Assembly: GCA_043804635.1 (NCBI GenBank)
Contig: JAZDIU010000086.1
Span: forward strand, 1 to 6,095
Direction: 5' to 3'
DNA length: 6,095 nt
DNA from: JAZDIU01 sp043804635
Lineage (GTDB): Bacteria > Chloroflexota > Dehalococcoidia > Dehalococcoidales > UBA2162
The notes under the pieces were generated by a model. The model saw nothing but the letters and a program-made list of their open reading frames with translations. It had not been told where the DNA came from and made no database searches. Positions 1 to 5,040 of the stretch are shown here, one piece after another. Within the stretch, counting starts at the first letter, position 1. Each line of letters begins with the position of its first letter. The position numbers were made by a program, and so were the translations under genes.

Positions 1-119
1 ATTAATCAACTAAGTAACAAGTTACTGGATTGTTTAAGAATACTTCGGGCTAATCGGAACAGAGAGCCTTTTGATGCTAGCTTAGACTGTTGGCCCCAGA
101 TTTGTCTGTTTTGTGAATT
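1..119. other. Non-coding stretch downstream of the TspO-like gene
   Basis: I see no gene here; stops interrupt the frames. Positions 13-26 hold a tight dyad, AGTAAC-AA-GTTACT, with 6-bp arms around two bases, more like a protein-binding palindrome than an RNA hairpin. There is no stem followed by a T-run in the minus direction, so no clear intrinsic terminator for the gene ending at 120 is visible. Confidence 0.5.
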
Positions 120-926
120 CTAACCGGATGCTGGGCTCACGTACACTTTCTTTCTCAATATCTGAACTACTATTCCCAAGGTAATAAGTACCAAGCCGAT
201 AATCGTGACAACAATAACGTTTTGGACAACCGGAAAGGAAGCCATGCGCTTTAGCAGGATCCCGAGTAATGCCCAGTCAACAACAAGACAATAGTAAATG
301 TCCCCTCTTTTAATCAGCATACCGAGCGTGATTGCTATCCCAACGATAACAACTAATACCGTCCAGAATTGTTCACTCACCCCGAGCCTATTCCAGTTGA
401 TTTCAACTAGCAGGGCAGTAATATTTGCTATCGTCGCTATGGTTATCCAGCCCAGATATACGCTGAAGGGGAGGTGTACCAGATACTGCACTTTTAAGGA
501 CGTGGCCGATTTGCCAATTCCTAATCGTAAGTAAATGATAATCAGGGATGCCAGCAACAAGAGCATTATCACGACAGACAACGGTACTATTTCGTAATGC
601 CAGGCGAAAATCCAACTTATATTCAAGGCGGAGGAAATAAAGAAGAGCACTCCGATCTTTCCGAATGAAGATAACCCTTCTGCATCATTTCTTATTACAG
701 TGACCAAATGATAAACAACGAACACAGTAAGTAGAACATAAATTATTCCCCAGATTGAAAAAGTAAGCCCCGCAGGCACAAATAGGTTGGGATATTGGTC
801 AGACAGCTCGGCCGTGGTTTTGTTGTTCAGGGGCAAATTGGTGGCCAATCCGTTGACAATTACAGTACCCAGAAAGCCAATCATGTTTAGAACTAAAAGA
901 AGCGGGTTTGTTTGCTGTTTGCTCAT
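120..926 (-). CDS. TspO/MBR-related tryptophan-rich membrane protein
   Basis: This 268-residue protein is almost entirely hydrophobic, with roughly eight predicted membrane segments (about residues 8-28, 54-76, 90-108, 113-135, 147-172, 187-205, 210-225 and 233-255). The N-terminal region has a Leu-Pro-Leu-Asn segment, then a Glu-Leu-Ser-containing stretch, then a Phe-x-Pro-Ala-Gly...Phe-Ser-Ile-Trp block at 49-59. I recognise this arrangement from the larger proteins usually annotated as tryptophan-rich sensory protein or TspO/MBR-like. Classical TspO is about 160 residues with five helices and binds porphyrins; whether this longer form does so is unknown. The ATG at 926 is well supported: AAGGAGGGTGA (930-940) ends three bases before it, and a consensus promoter lies just upstream. 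It appears to be a single-gene transcript. A generic polytopic membrane protein is the alternative. Confidence 0.8.
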   Translation of the reverse strand: MSKQQTNPLLLVLNMIGFLGTVIVNGLATNLPLNNKTTAELSDQYPNLFVPAGLTFSIWGIIYVLLTVFVVYHLVTVIRNDAEGLSSFGKIGVLFFISSALNISWIFAWHYEIVPLSVVIMLLLLASLIIIYLRLGIGKSATSLKVQYLVHLPFSVYLGWITIATIANITALLVEINWNRLGVSEQFWTVLVVIVGIAITLGMLIKRGDIYYCLVVDWALLGILLKRMASFPVVQNVIVVTIIGLVLITLGIVVQILRKKVYVSPASG

Positions 927-965
927 TTGTCACCCTCCTTGTGGAGCATTGCGGTAACTCATCAT

Positions 966-993
966 ATTATAGGCACGCTATAGTGCGTGTCAA
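966..993 (-). promoter_or_regulatory. Consensus sigma-70-type promoter for the TspO-like gene
   Basis: Read on the minus strand, a perfect -35 TTGACA (988-993) is followed by a 16-bp spacer and a perfect -10 TATAAT (966-971). The start of transcription would fall near 959, giving a leader of about 33 nt that contains the Shine-Dalgarno. The spacer and the edge of the -35 box hold a 5-bp inverted repeat, CACGC (974-978) and GCGTG (985-989), six bases apart. This could be an operator, because a protein bound there would block the polymerase. The promoter call is strong; the operator is inference. Confidence 0.85.
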
Positions 994-1052
994 CAAGATT
1001 ATGAAATGAGAATCGAAAAGAACGCTTTCGCATTTTTGCTGGTTTATTCAAT

Positions 1053-1075
1053 GTCCCATTTTGAGTAAATGGGAC
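1053..1075. repeat. Perfect 9-bp inverted repeat (hairpin)
   Basis: GTCCCATTT (1053-1061) and AAATGGGAC (1067-1075) are exact reverse complements around a 5-base loop, TGAGT. As RNA it would be a stable stem in either direction, but neither side is followed by a run of U, so it is not a textbook intrinsic terminator. It lies about 60 bp upstream of the TspO-like promoter and about 240 bp past the end of the lipoprotein gene. It could end or protect the lipoprotein transcript or bind a regulator. Confidence 0.7.
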
Positions 1076-1225
1076 TCTTAGAGACTCCCTTCAAAGCCGC
1101 AGATCATTTTCTACTTCTTAGTGACATTTGAATCTGGCCAGCTTTGACTAAACATCAGGATGAACGTGGATTTATACCAAGTTGCAGCTTCAATGTAATG
1201 CGAATGATATGATATCACAGGCGTA

Positions 1226-1268
1226 TGGGGCAACCCAACAGCAAGTGGGGCAAGTTTGTCACCTGCCC
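1226..1268. repeat. TGGGGCAA direct repeat (20-bp period) plus short inverted repeat
   Basis: TGGGGCAA occurs at 1226-1233 and again at 1246-1253, a 20-bp period. The second copy also forms the left arm of a 5-bp inverted repeat, GGGCA (1248-1252) with TGCCC (1264-1268). Short repeats of this spacing can be transposase or regulator binding sites; a decayed insertion-sequence end is one reading, but no transposase or matching opposite end is in the window. Confidence 0.4.
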
Positions 1269-1316
1269 ATGATCCTTAGTCGTTAGCGGTACCACCCCAT
1301 TCGTGTGCGTTTAAGG

Positions 1317-3113
1317 TCAGTCTAAGTTGGGTGGCGAGGTGGTGAAGTATTCGTTGTCTGCCCAGTAGTTGGCGACTGGATAGCTCGTGTCGCAAAGATC
1401 GTAGATGCCGCTTCCAGACACCACGTTTTTCTCAATATTGTTGCTTGTTGAACCACCGAACATCCGTATGCCGTAGTCCCCCGAAGCGGTCACCTTGTTT
1501 TGGACGAGGACGCCGCGCTTTCCCAGATAGCTGTTGATCCCCGCGAGGGCGCTCCGGGAAACATCATTCTTTTCAACACGGCTGTCAGCAACGGTGTTCA
1601 GCGTCACGCCGTGACCAGCCGAGCCGCTCACGATGTTCCCCGAGATGACTGCGTTGTTCGTCTTCCATAGATTGATGCCGTTGCCCCGGTTGGGCGAACC
1701 CCCCGTGTTGGAAATCGCGTTATCTTTTATGGTAATGTTATTCGAGGTGTAGGACCCCATCCCGCTGCCACGAGAGCCACTCACCCAATTGTTCAAGAGA
1801 CGACTTGAGTTGCAGTTTTCAACCTTGATGCCGTCGCTGAAGCTAGGATCAAGACCCAGTCCACTTTCGGAGACTGTGTTCATTTCGATTAGAGTGTCGT
1901 TTGAGGAGTAGACCGGTATGCCGTGACGAGTTGAGCTACTCACGGAGTTCCAGGACACCTGGGCACCGTTTGCCTTGTAAAGAATGATCCCGAACCCTCC
2001 GCTAGGATTGACGTTGGGATCAGGATCTCTGGGCCGGCCGACGGTGTGGGAGACTGTGTTACCATCTACCACGACTCCATTCGATACGTAGACCGCGATC
2101 CCGTTGCGGGTCGATGTGCTCACCTGATTCTTCAGCACGCGGGCGGAGCCGGAGTTGCTGATCGTGATGCCGTCGCCATAGTTCGGATCGGGCGAGCGGC
2201 CACTGTTAGTGACCGTGTTCACTTCTATCAGAGTGTCGTTCGAGGAGTATGCCGAAACGCCGTTGCGACCTGACTCGCTCACCTGATTCTTTAAGACCTG
2301 ATTGGCGTTGGCATTTGAAATCGTGATGCCGTCGAGGTTGCTCGCCAAGATCACGTTACCCTGAATCAGGTTGCCTGTTGAGTTGGAAGCGACATTAATG
2401 CCAGCGGCGATTGAACCGTCTACATGATTCCCGATGATGCGGTTGTTCGGGGACTCGCGAAGGACGATGCCGGCGGCCCGGCTGTTCGTAAGCCGATTTG
2501 CCTTGATCAGGTTATCATAGGTCGACGCCAGCAAAATGCCCTGAGAGCAATTCGCCGAGACGTTGTTCTGGATGGTGTTTCCATGCGGGCTCTCGAGACT
2601 GGGGTCAGCCACCAGCGGAGCAGACAAGACGATAGCTGGACCCGGGAAGTTGCGGATCTCGAGATTCTCGATAGTAACTCCCGTCACGCCGGGGAGCAGG
2701 GCAATCCCGGCCGCTGGAGCTGGAGTTCTCGGAGGGGGTGAAAGGGGAGGCGGTGTGGGAAAGATGCTGCCGTCTAGAATGCTGCCGTTTTCACCCCTGA
2801 TAGTGATGCCGCTGGTGGTCACCTTCACAGCTTGGTCGTAGATACCCTGATGTACAAAGACGGTATCGCCTGCGCTGGCCAAATCCACGGCTGCCTGAAT
2901 GCTGCCTGGTGCGTAAACATGAATTACTGGCGGCGCGGTAGCAGTGGTGGTTATGCCAAGCATGGTCGGCTCGGTGGAATAGGATACCGGAGTTTCCGAT
3001 GCTACGGGACCTTCTTGGGTAGGAGACGTTGTAACTGCTGCCTTCGGCACACAGCTAGAAAGCAACGTCAGTGCCAGAATCAGTGCAACTAAAATATGGC
3101 GAGACAACTCCAC
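1317..3113 (-). CDS. Predicted lipoprotein with right-handed parallel beta-helix (PbH1/NosD-like repeats)
   Basis: A 598-residue exported protein. Residues 1-20 form a lipoprotein signal peptide (Arg5/His6, a hydrophobic core, then lipobox L18-S19-S20-C21). A Thr/Pro-rich linker follows to about residue 62. Residues 69-116 match the entry strands of pectate-lyase-fold surface proteins (SIQAAVDLASAGDTV, then VHQGIYDQ and a GxxxILDG turn). A proline-rich insert (119-134) precedes the helix proper (about 137-575), where each coil repeats the N-x-I-x-x-N-x-V / GI pattern of PbH1 repeats. Such folds act as polysaccharide lyases, glycan-binding or surface proteins; I see no definable catalytic centre, so substrate is unknown. 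The start is GTG 3113, but TTG 3107 is equally plausible because GGAG sits five bases before it; both retain the signal peptide. The gene looks GC-richer than its neighbours, hinting at transfer or different constraint. Confidence 0.85.
   Translation of the reverse strand: MELSRHILVALILALTLLSSCVPKAAVTTSPTQEGPVASETPVSYSTEPTMLGITTTATAPPVIHVYAPGSIQAAVDLASAGDTVFVHQGIYDQAVKVTTSGITIRGENGSILDGSIFPTPPPLSPPPRTPAPAAGIALLPGVTGVTIENLEIRNFPGPAIVLSAPLVADPSLESPHGNTIQNNVSANCSQGILLASTYDNLIKANRLTNSRAAGIVLRESPNNRIIGNHVDGSIAAGINVASNSTGNLIQGNVILASNLDGITISNANANQVLKNQVSESGRNGVSAYSSNDTLIEVNTVTNSGRSPDPNYGDGITISNSGSARVLKNQVSTSTRNGIAVYVSNGVVVDGNTVSHTVGRPRDPDPNVNPSGGFGIILYKANGAQVSWNSVSSSTRHGIPVYSSNDTLIEMNTVSESGLGLDPSFSDGIKVENCNSSRLLNNWVSGSRGSGMGSYTSNNITIKDNAISNTGGSPNRGNGINLWKTNNAVISGNIVSGSAGHGVTLNTVADSRVEKNDVSRSALAGINSYLGKRGVLVQNKVTASGDYGIRMFGGSTSNNIEKNVVSGSGIYDLCDTSYPVANYWADNEYFTTSPPNLD
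1620..2273 (-). repeat. Internal super-repeats of the beta-helix lipoprotein (residues 281-498)
   Basis: Within the beta-helix, four units of roughly 51-60 residues are recognisable (about 281-334, 335-394, 395-447, 448-498). Each runs [RT]-x-G-[IVM]-x-x-Y, then x-S-N-x-x-x-x, then N-x-[VI]-S, then a loop rich in Asp, Pro, Asn and Gly, then G-I and a second N-x-V-S coil. The first and third units are closest: YSSNDTLIE appears at 289-297 and 402-410, exactly 113 residues apart. At DNA level the block beginning AGAGTGTCGTT recurs at 1891 and 2230, 339 bp apart. This indicates duplication of a two-unit segment. Confidence 0.7.
2731..2759 (+). other. G-rich tract opposite the proline-rich codons
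   Basis: The plus strand carries runs of 5, 4 and 3 guanines plus several GG pairs within 29 bases. They arise from Pro codons (CCN/CCC) for residues 119-130 of the lipoprotein. The tract could form a two-layer quadruplex on the non-coding strand, but codon choice for proline is sufficient to explain it. Confidence 0.3.
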
Positions 3114-3159
3114 TCCAGCTTGGCCCGTTATTCAGATTGCACAACAAACAGGTAGCCTT

Positions 3160-3188
3160 ATTATGTACTGTGGGAGCGTCCGTTGCAA
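3160..3188 (-). promoter_or_regulatory. Promoter of the beta-helix lipoprotein gene
   Basis: On the minus strand, -35 TTGCAA (3183-3188) matches TTGACA at four of six positions. It is separated by exactly 17 bp from -10 CATAAT (3160-3165), five of six to consensus. Transcription would start near 3153, leaving a leader of about 40 nt before GTG 3113 or TTG 3107. The -35 box lies inside the proximal copy of a direct repeat, which points to regulation. Confidence 0.6.
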
Positions 3189-3218
3189 GCCAGATGACTT
3201 ATGGCTGCGTGGATGCAA
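3172..3218 (-). repeat. Direct repeat TTGCA-n-ACGC-n-CC overlapping the lipoprotein promoter; also foldable as nested stems
   Basis: On the minus strand TTGCATCCACGCAGCC (3203-3218) is echoed by TTGCAACGGACGCTCCC (3172-3188). The two starts are 30 bp apart, close to three helical turns, and the second copy contains the -35 box, as expected for tandem regulator sites. The same bases also form nested complementary arms: GGGA/TCCC (3172-3175, 3219-3222), TTGCA/TGCAA (3183-3187, 3214-3218) and AGCCA/TGGCT (3188-3192, 3202-3206), with 7-base bulges on alternate sides. Which reading matters cannot be decided by eye. Confidence 0.45.
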
Positions 3219-3237
3219 TCCCGAAAGGCCGGTGGGT

Positions 3238-3258
3238 GGAGGTGACAAAATGAGTTAA
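3238..3258 (+). promoter_or_regulatory. Strong ribosome binding site followed at once by ATG-AGT-TAA
   Basis: GGAGGTGA (3238-3245) is a near-perfect anti-16S match, and ATG at 3250 is at ideal distance, but the frame ends after one further codon (ATG AGT TAA, 3250-3258). The context closely resembles the real start of the TspO-like gene, GGAGGGTGACAAATGAG. It may be the relic of a lost gene, a minimal upstream ORF or chance. No longer protein can start here. Confidence 0.4.
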
Positions 3259-3437
3259 AGTTACCCAAGTTTGAAATGAACTTCAGGGTTCAGGCGCTAC
3301 TTAACTTAAGTAAATGTGGATCATATCGCCGAAGAAATCCGTGATTTTACGGATAGTCAGAATGTATTTAGCTCGGTAAAATGGAAATAGGATAAAGGAG
3401 GTACGAGACACCAAATCCAGAGGGCGATAAATCTGAG
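3259..3437. other. Upstream region of the response regulator gene
   Basis: No gene is visible. It contains a small inverted repeat, ATCCGT (3337-3342) with ACGGAT (3349-3354), and a possible -10 hexamer TAAAAT (3377-3382) without a good -35. A strong Shine-Dalgarno AAAGGAGGT (3394-3402) has no ATG, GTG or TTG at usable distance; the next start in the regulator's frame is 3438, 35 nt further on. I could not assign a confident plus-strand promoter. Confidence 0.4.
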
Positions 3438-3800
3438 ATGTGCGTATTAGTTGTTGACGACGAAATAAAAATACTTAGATTCATCAAACTGAGTCTTACG
3501 CTGGCGGGTTATGCGGTCATCACCGCCACAAATGGTGCAGATGCTTTGAAACTGCTTGAGTCCGAAAAGCCAGATATCATGCTGCTGGACTTAATAATGC
3601 CAGGAATGGATGGATTTGAGGTACTAAGAAGAACACGAGCTATCTCAGGCTTGCCTGTTATCGTTTTCAGTGCCCATGACTCCGCTTCCGGCGAAGCTTT
3701 AAGCCTGGGAGCTAATGATTTTTTGGCCAAACCATTCAGTTCGGGTGAGCTGGTGAATAAAATCGAGGCTATTGCTCAAGCGGTAAGCAAGAATGGATAG
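3438..3800 (+). CDS. Single-domain response regulator (CheY-like receiver)
   Basis: The 120 residues form one complete receiver domain: acidic pair D7-D8 for the magnesium, phosphoacceptor D51 in LLDLIMPGMDG, switch Ser78 and conserved Lys98 in the KPF motif. It would accept a phosphoryl group from a sensor histidine kinase; no kinase is in the window. No output domain is present in this frame, but a DNA-binding-like segment follows immediately in the +1 frame. The ATG at 3438 gives the family-typical beginning (M-x-x-L-V-V-D-D). It is preceded only by a weak GAGGG, while the strong AAAGGAGGT (3394-3402) is too distant; the frame is open back to 3396 but has no start codon there. It may act as a phosphorelay or protein-binding switch, or be half of a split transcription factor. 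Confidence 0.88.
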   Translation: MCVLVVDDEIKILRFIKLSLTLAGYAVITATNGADALKLLESEKPDIMLLDLIMPGMDGFEVLRRTRAISGLPVIVFSAHDSASGEALSLGANDFLAKPFSSGELVNKIEAIAQAVSKNG

Positions 3801-4002
3801 CTGGATAATCCAAGGCAATTGTCAGCAATTTACGATGGCTCGTGAGTTCAATGTTAGCATCACTTCGGTTTCTAACCGAATAAAGAAGTTAGGATTGAAG
3901 CCTCTTAAGGTTGCAACCAATAGAAGAAGGCAGGTAAAATGGGAAATGCATAACCTCAGCTCTCATCAAGAACTTTCTTCGAGAAGGGGAACAAGGGCAT
4001 GA
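3793..4002 (+). CDS. Small helix-turn-helix-like protein overlapping the response regulator
   Basis: The ORF encodes 69 residues and begins inside the last codons of the receiver gene, sharing eight bases (ATGGATAG). Residues 13-35 (from Phe13 through MAREFNVSITSV to RIKKLGL) read like a helix-turn-helix: Ala in the first helix, Val-Ser at the turn and a basic recognition helix. Basic residues (NRRRQVKW) follow. The last 15 or so residues look low in information. The upstream stop at 3784 makes ATG 3793 the first possible start; its ribosome binding site is poor, so translation would depend on coupling to the receiver gene. It could be a real small DNA-binding partner or the output domain of a single regulator disrupted by a frameshift. 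No named family is recognised. Confidence 0.45.
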   Translation: MDSWIIQGNCQQFTMAREFNVSITSVSNRIKKLGLKPLKVATNRRRQVKWEMHNLSSHQELSSRRGTRA

Positions 4003-4009
4003 GGTTCCC
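3987..4009. terminator. Hairpin between convergent genes
   Basis: GGGAAC (3987-3992) and GTTCCC (4004-4009) form a 6-bp stem, extendable by one G-T pair, around an 11-base loop. It sits at the meeting point of the plus-strand regulator ORF (ends 4002) and the minus-strand Nudix gene (ends 4020). The position suits a bidirectional terminator, but no U-tract follows on either strand and the loop is large, so this is tentative. Confidence 0.3.
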
Positions 4010-4019
4010 TGCTTAAGAC

Positions 4020-4568
4020 TTATGCAAGTTTATTGCTTTTCTTCCTGTATTCCAGATAGGTCAATAACCCAACGATGCTCTTGGCATCGCAGATTCGCCC
4101 CGAGTTTATCAACCCCGGAATATCTTTAATAGACGTTGGGATTGTTTTAATTTCTTCGGTATCTTCAGCGTACAACTGGCTGGGAGTAAGTTCTGTAGCC
4201 AGATAGAGGTGGAGATATTCGGTGCAAAAACCGGGTGAAGAATAAAAGCCGCCTAATCTTTTCGTCTTTTTAGGTAGATAGCCGATTTCTTCCTGCAGTT
4301 CGCGTCGAACCGCCGCCTCAGCGTCTTCCCCGGGGTCGATTCCACCCGCCGGTATCTCCAGTAATTCTTTCCCGATTGCATAACGAAACTGGCTGACTAG
4401 CAGTATGTTTCCCTCAGCATCTACGGGAATAACGGCGACACAATCGCTATGCTCGACAATCTCTCTGGTAGTTTGCCGGCCGTCGGTCATTTCTACAGTA
4501 TCGACCCGCAGTTTTACGGCGCGCCCGCTAAAGATTGACCGGCTGGATAGCAATTTTTCCTGGTCCAA
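4020..4568 (-). CDS. Nudix hydrolase, ADP-ribose pyrophosphatase-like
   Basis: At 182 residues this fits the NudF/ADP-ribose pyrophosphatase size class. The Nudix box is complete at residues 75-97 (G75-x5-E81-x7-R89-E90-L-x-E93-E94-x-G96), carrying the glutamates that bind the catalytic metals. It is preceded by ELLEIPAGG, the usual lead-in of ADP-sugar pyrophosphatases. The N-terminal RVDTVEMTDGR and REIVEH segments match the dimer-forming strands of this group. Expected reaction: ADP-ribose to AMP and ribose 5-phosphate, in the cytoplasm; other nucleoside diphosphate sugars remain possible. The gene starts with TTG one base after the stop of the acetyltransferase gene (TAA-C-TTG), so it is probably translated by coupling. 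Being last in an operon headed by NAD kinase fits a role in clearing ADP-ribose from NAD turnover. Confidence 0.9.
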   Translation of the reverse strand: MDQEKLLSSRSIFSGRAVKLRVDTVEMTDGRQTTREIVEHSDCVAVIPVDAEGNILLVSQFRYAIGKELLEIPAGGIDPGEDAEAAVRRELQEEIGYLPKKTKRLGGFYSSPGFCTEYLHLYLATELTPSQLYAEDTEEIKTIPTSIKDIPGLINSGRICDAKSIVGLLTYLEYRKKSNKLA

Positions 4569-4569
4569 G

Positions 4570-5040
4570 TTAGTCTTCTTTCTTTAAATGAAGTACGAGA
4601 GCTATTTCATCGCAGTTAGGAAATTTAGGACAACGGTAGCACTCGTTCCAGATTTTGTGGGGCAACTTCATCTTATCTTCCTGGATAAAGCCGCATTTTT
4701 CAAAGAAAACCGGTTTATAAGTTAAACAAAAAACAGTAGTAATACCTAGCTCTTTTGCCTCTTTAAGGCAGGCTTTTATCAATTGCTCACCGATGCCGAG
4801 CCTCTGGCTGTCCTCAGTCACCGCTAGCGACTTTATCTCGGCTAAGTCTGCCCAGTTGATGTGCAATGCCGCACAGCCAATAACCCGCTCACCCTCCCTG
4901 ACTACAAAATAATCCCTGATATTCTCGTAGATTTCACTTAAAGGGCGGGGCAGCATTTCGTTTCTATCGGCGAAGAAGTTGATTAGCTGGTGCATTTCAG
5001 CCACATCGCCGATTGTGGCTTTTTCTACCCTTTTTTTCAT
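4570..5040 (-). CDS. GNAT acetyltransferase, short N-acetylglutamate synthase-like
   Basis: This 156-residue protein is a single GNAT domain. Motif A is visible as SLAVTEDSQRLGIG (71-84), whose Q-x-x-G-x-G loop binds the acetyl-CoA pyrophosphate. Residues 106-118, running through FFEKCGF, form the motif B region. The sequence around LINFFADRNEMLPRPLSEIYENIRD and the C-terminal KIWNECYRCPKFPNCDE resemble the short single-domain proteins annotated as N-acetylglutamate synthase, which would make the first arginine-pathway intermediate. No other arginine gene is near, so the substrate is inferred. Three cysteines (C134, C137, C143) form a C-x2-C-x5-C cluster that may bind metal or be redox-active. 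ATG 5040 overlaps the NAD kinase stop by four bases (ATGA) with AAAGGAAG as ribosome binding site. Confidence 0.85.
   Translation of the reverse strand: MKKRVEKATIGDVAEMHQLINFFADRNEMLPRPLSEIYENIRDYFVVREGERVIGCAALHINWADLAEIKSLAVTEDSQRLGIGEQLIKACLKEAKELGITTVFCLTYKPVFFEKCGFIQEDKMKLPHKIWNECYRCPKFPNCDEIALVLHLKKED

Larger units (their letters stand above)
994..1316. other. Gene-free interval between the beta-helix lipoprotein and TspO-like genes
   Basis: About 320 bp without a supportable gene on either strand; frames are broken by stops and no ORF has a good ribosome binding site. It contains a perfect hairpin at 1053-1075, a short dyad GATAT-GATATC near 1205-1216 and a G-rich repeated motif at 1226-1268. 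Since the lipoprotein gene ends at 1317 on the minus strand, this is its 3' flank and the upstream flank of the TspO-like promoter. A clean U-tract terminator is not visible. Confidence 0.5.

Noticed and set aside
298..615. Small ORFs on both strands inside the TspO-like gene
   Set aside because: They are shadows of the 268-residue membrane protein, with no ribosome binding site or recognisable motifs.
1620..2273. CRISPR-like or satellite repeat array
   Set aside because: The periodic DNA lies in frame within a continuous coding sequence, copies are degenerate, and the period matches protein coils rather than repeat-spacer units.
2731..2759. G-quadruplex as a functional element
   Set aside because: The G-runs are fully explained by consecutive proline codons on the coding strand, and only three runs reach three or more guanines.
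2046..2841. Plus-strand ORFs of 75-105 codons opposite the lipoprotein gene
   Set aside because: They lie wholly antisense to a convincing beta-helix gene, have no recognisable domains and no convincing ribosome binding sites. Open antisense frames are expected opposite GC-rich repetitive coding sequence.
3166..3206. Resemblance to the 3' part of a cobalamin riboswitch (ACTGTG ... GCAAGCCAGATGAC)
   Set aside because: The conserved upstream core and the GCCACTG box are missing, the end of the B12 box does not match, and there is no cobalamin-related gene downstream. The similarity is probably chance.
3071..3253. Plus-strand ORF of 60 codons across the lipoprotein start
   Set aside because: It overlaps the signal-peptide coding region and the promoter of the minus-strand gene and shows no family features.
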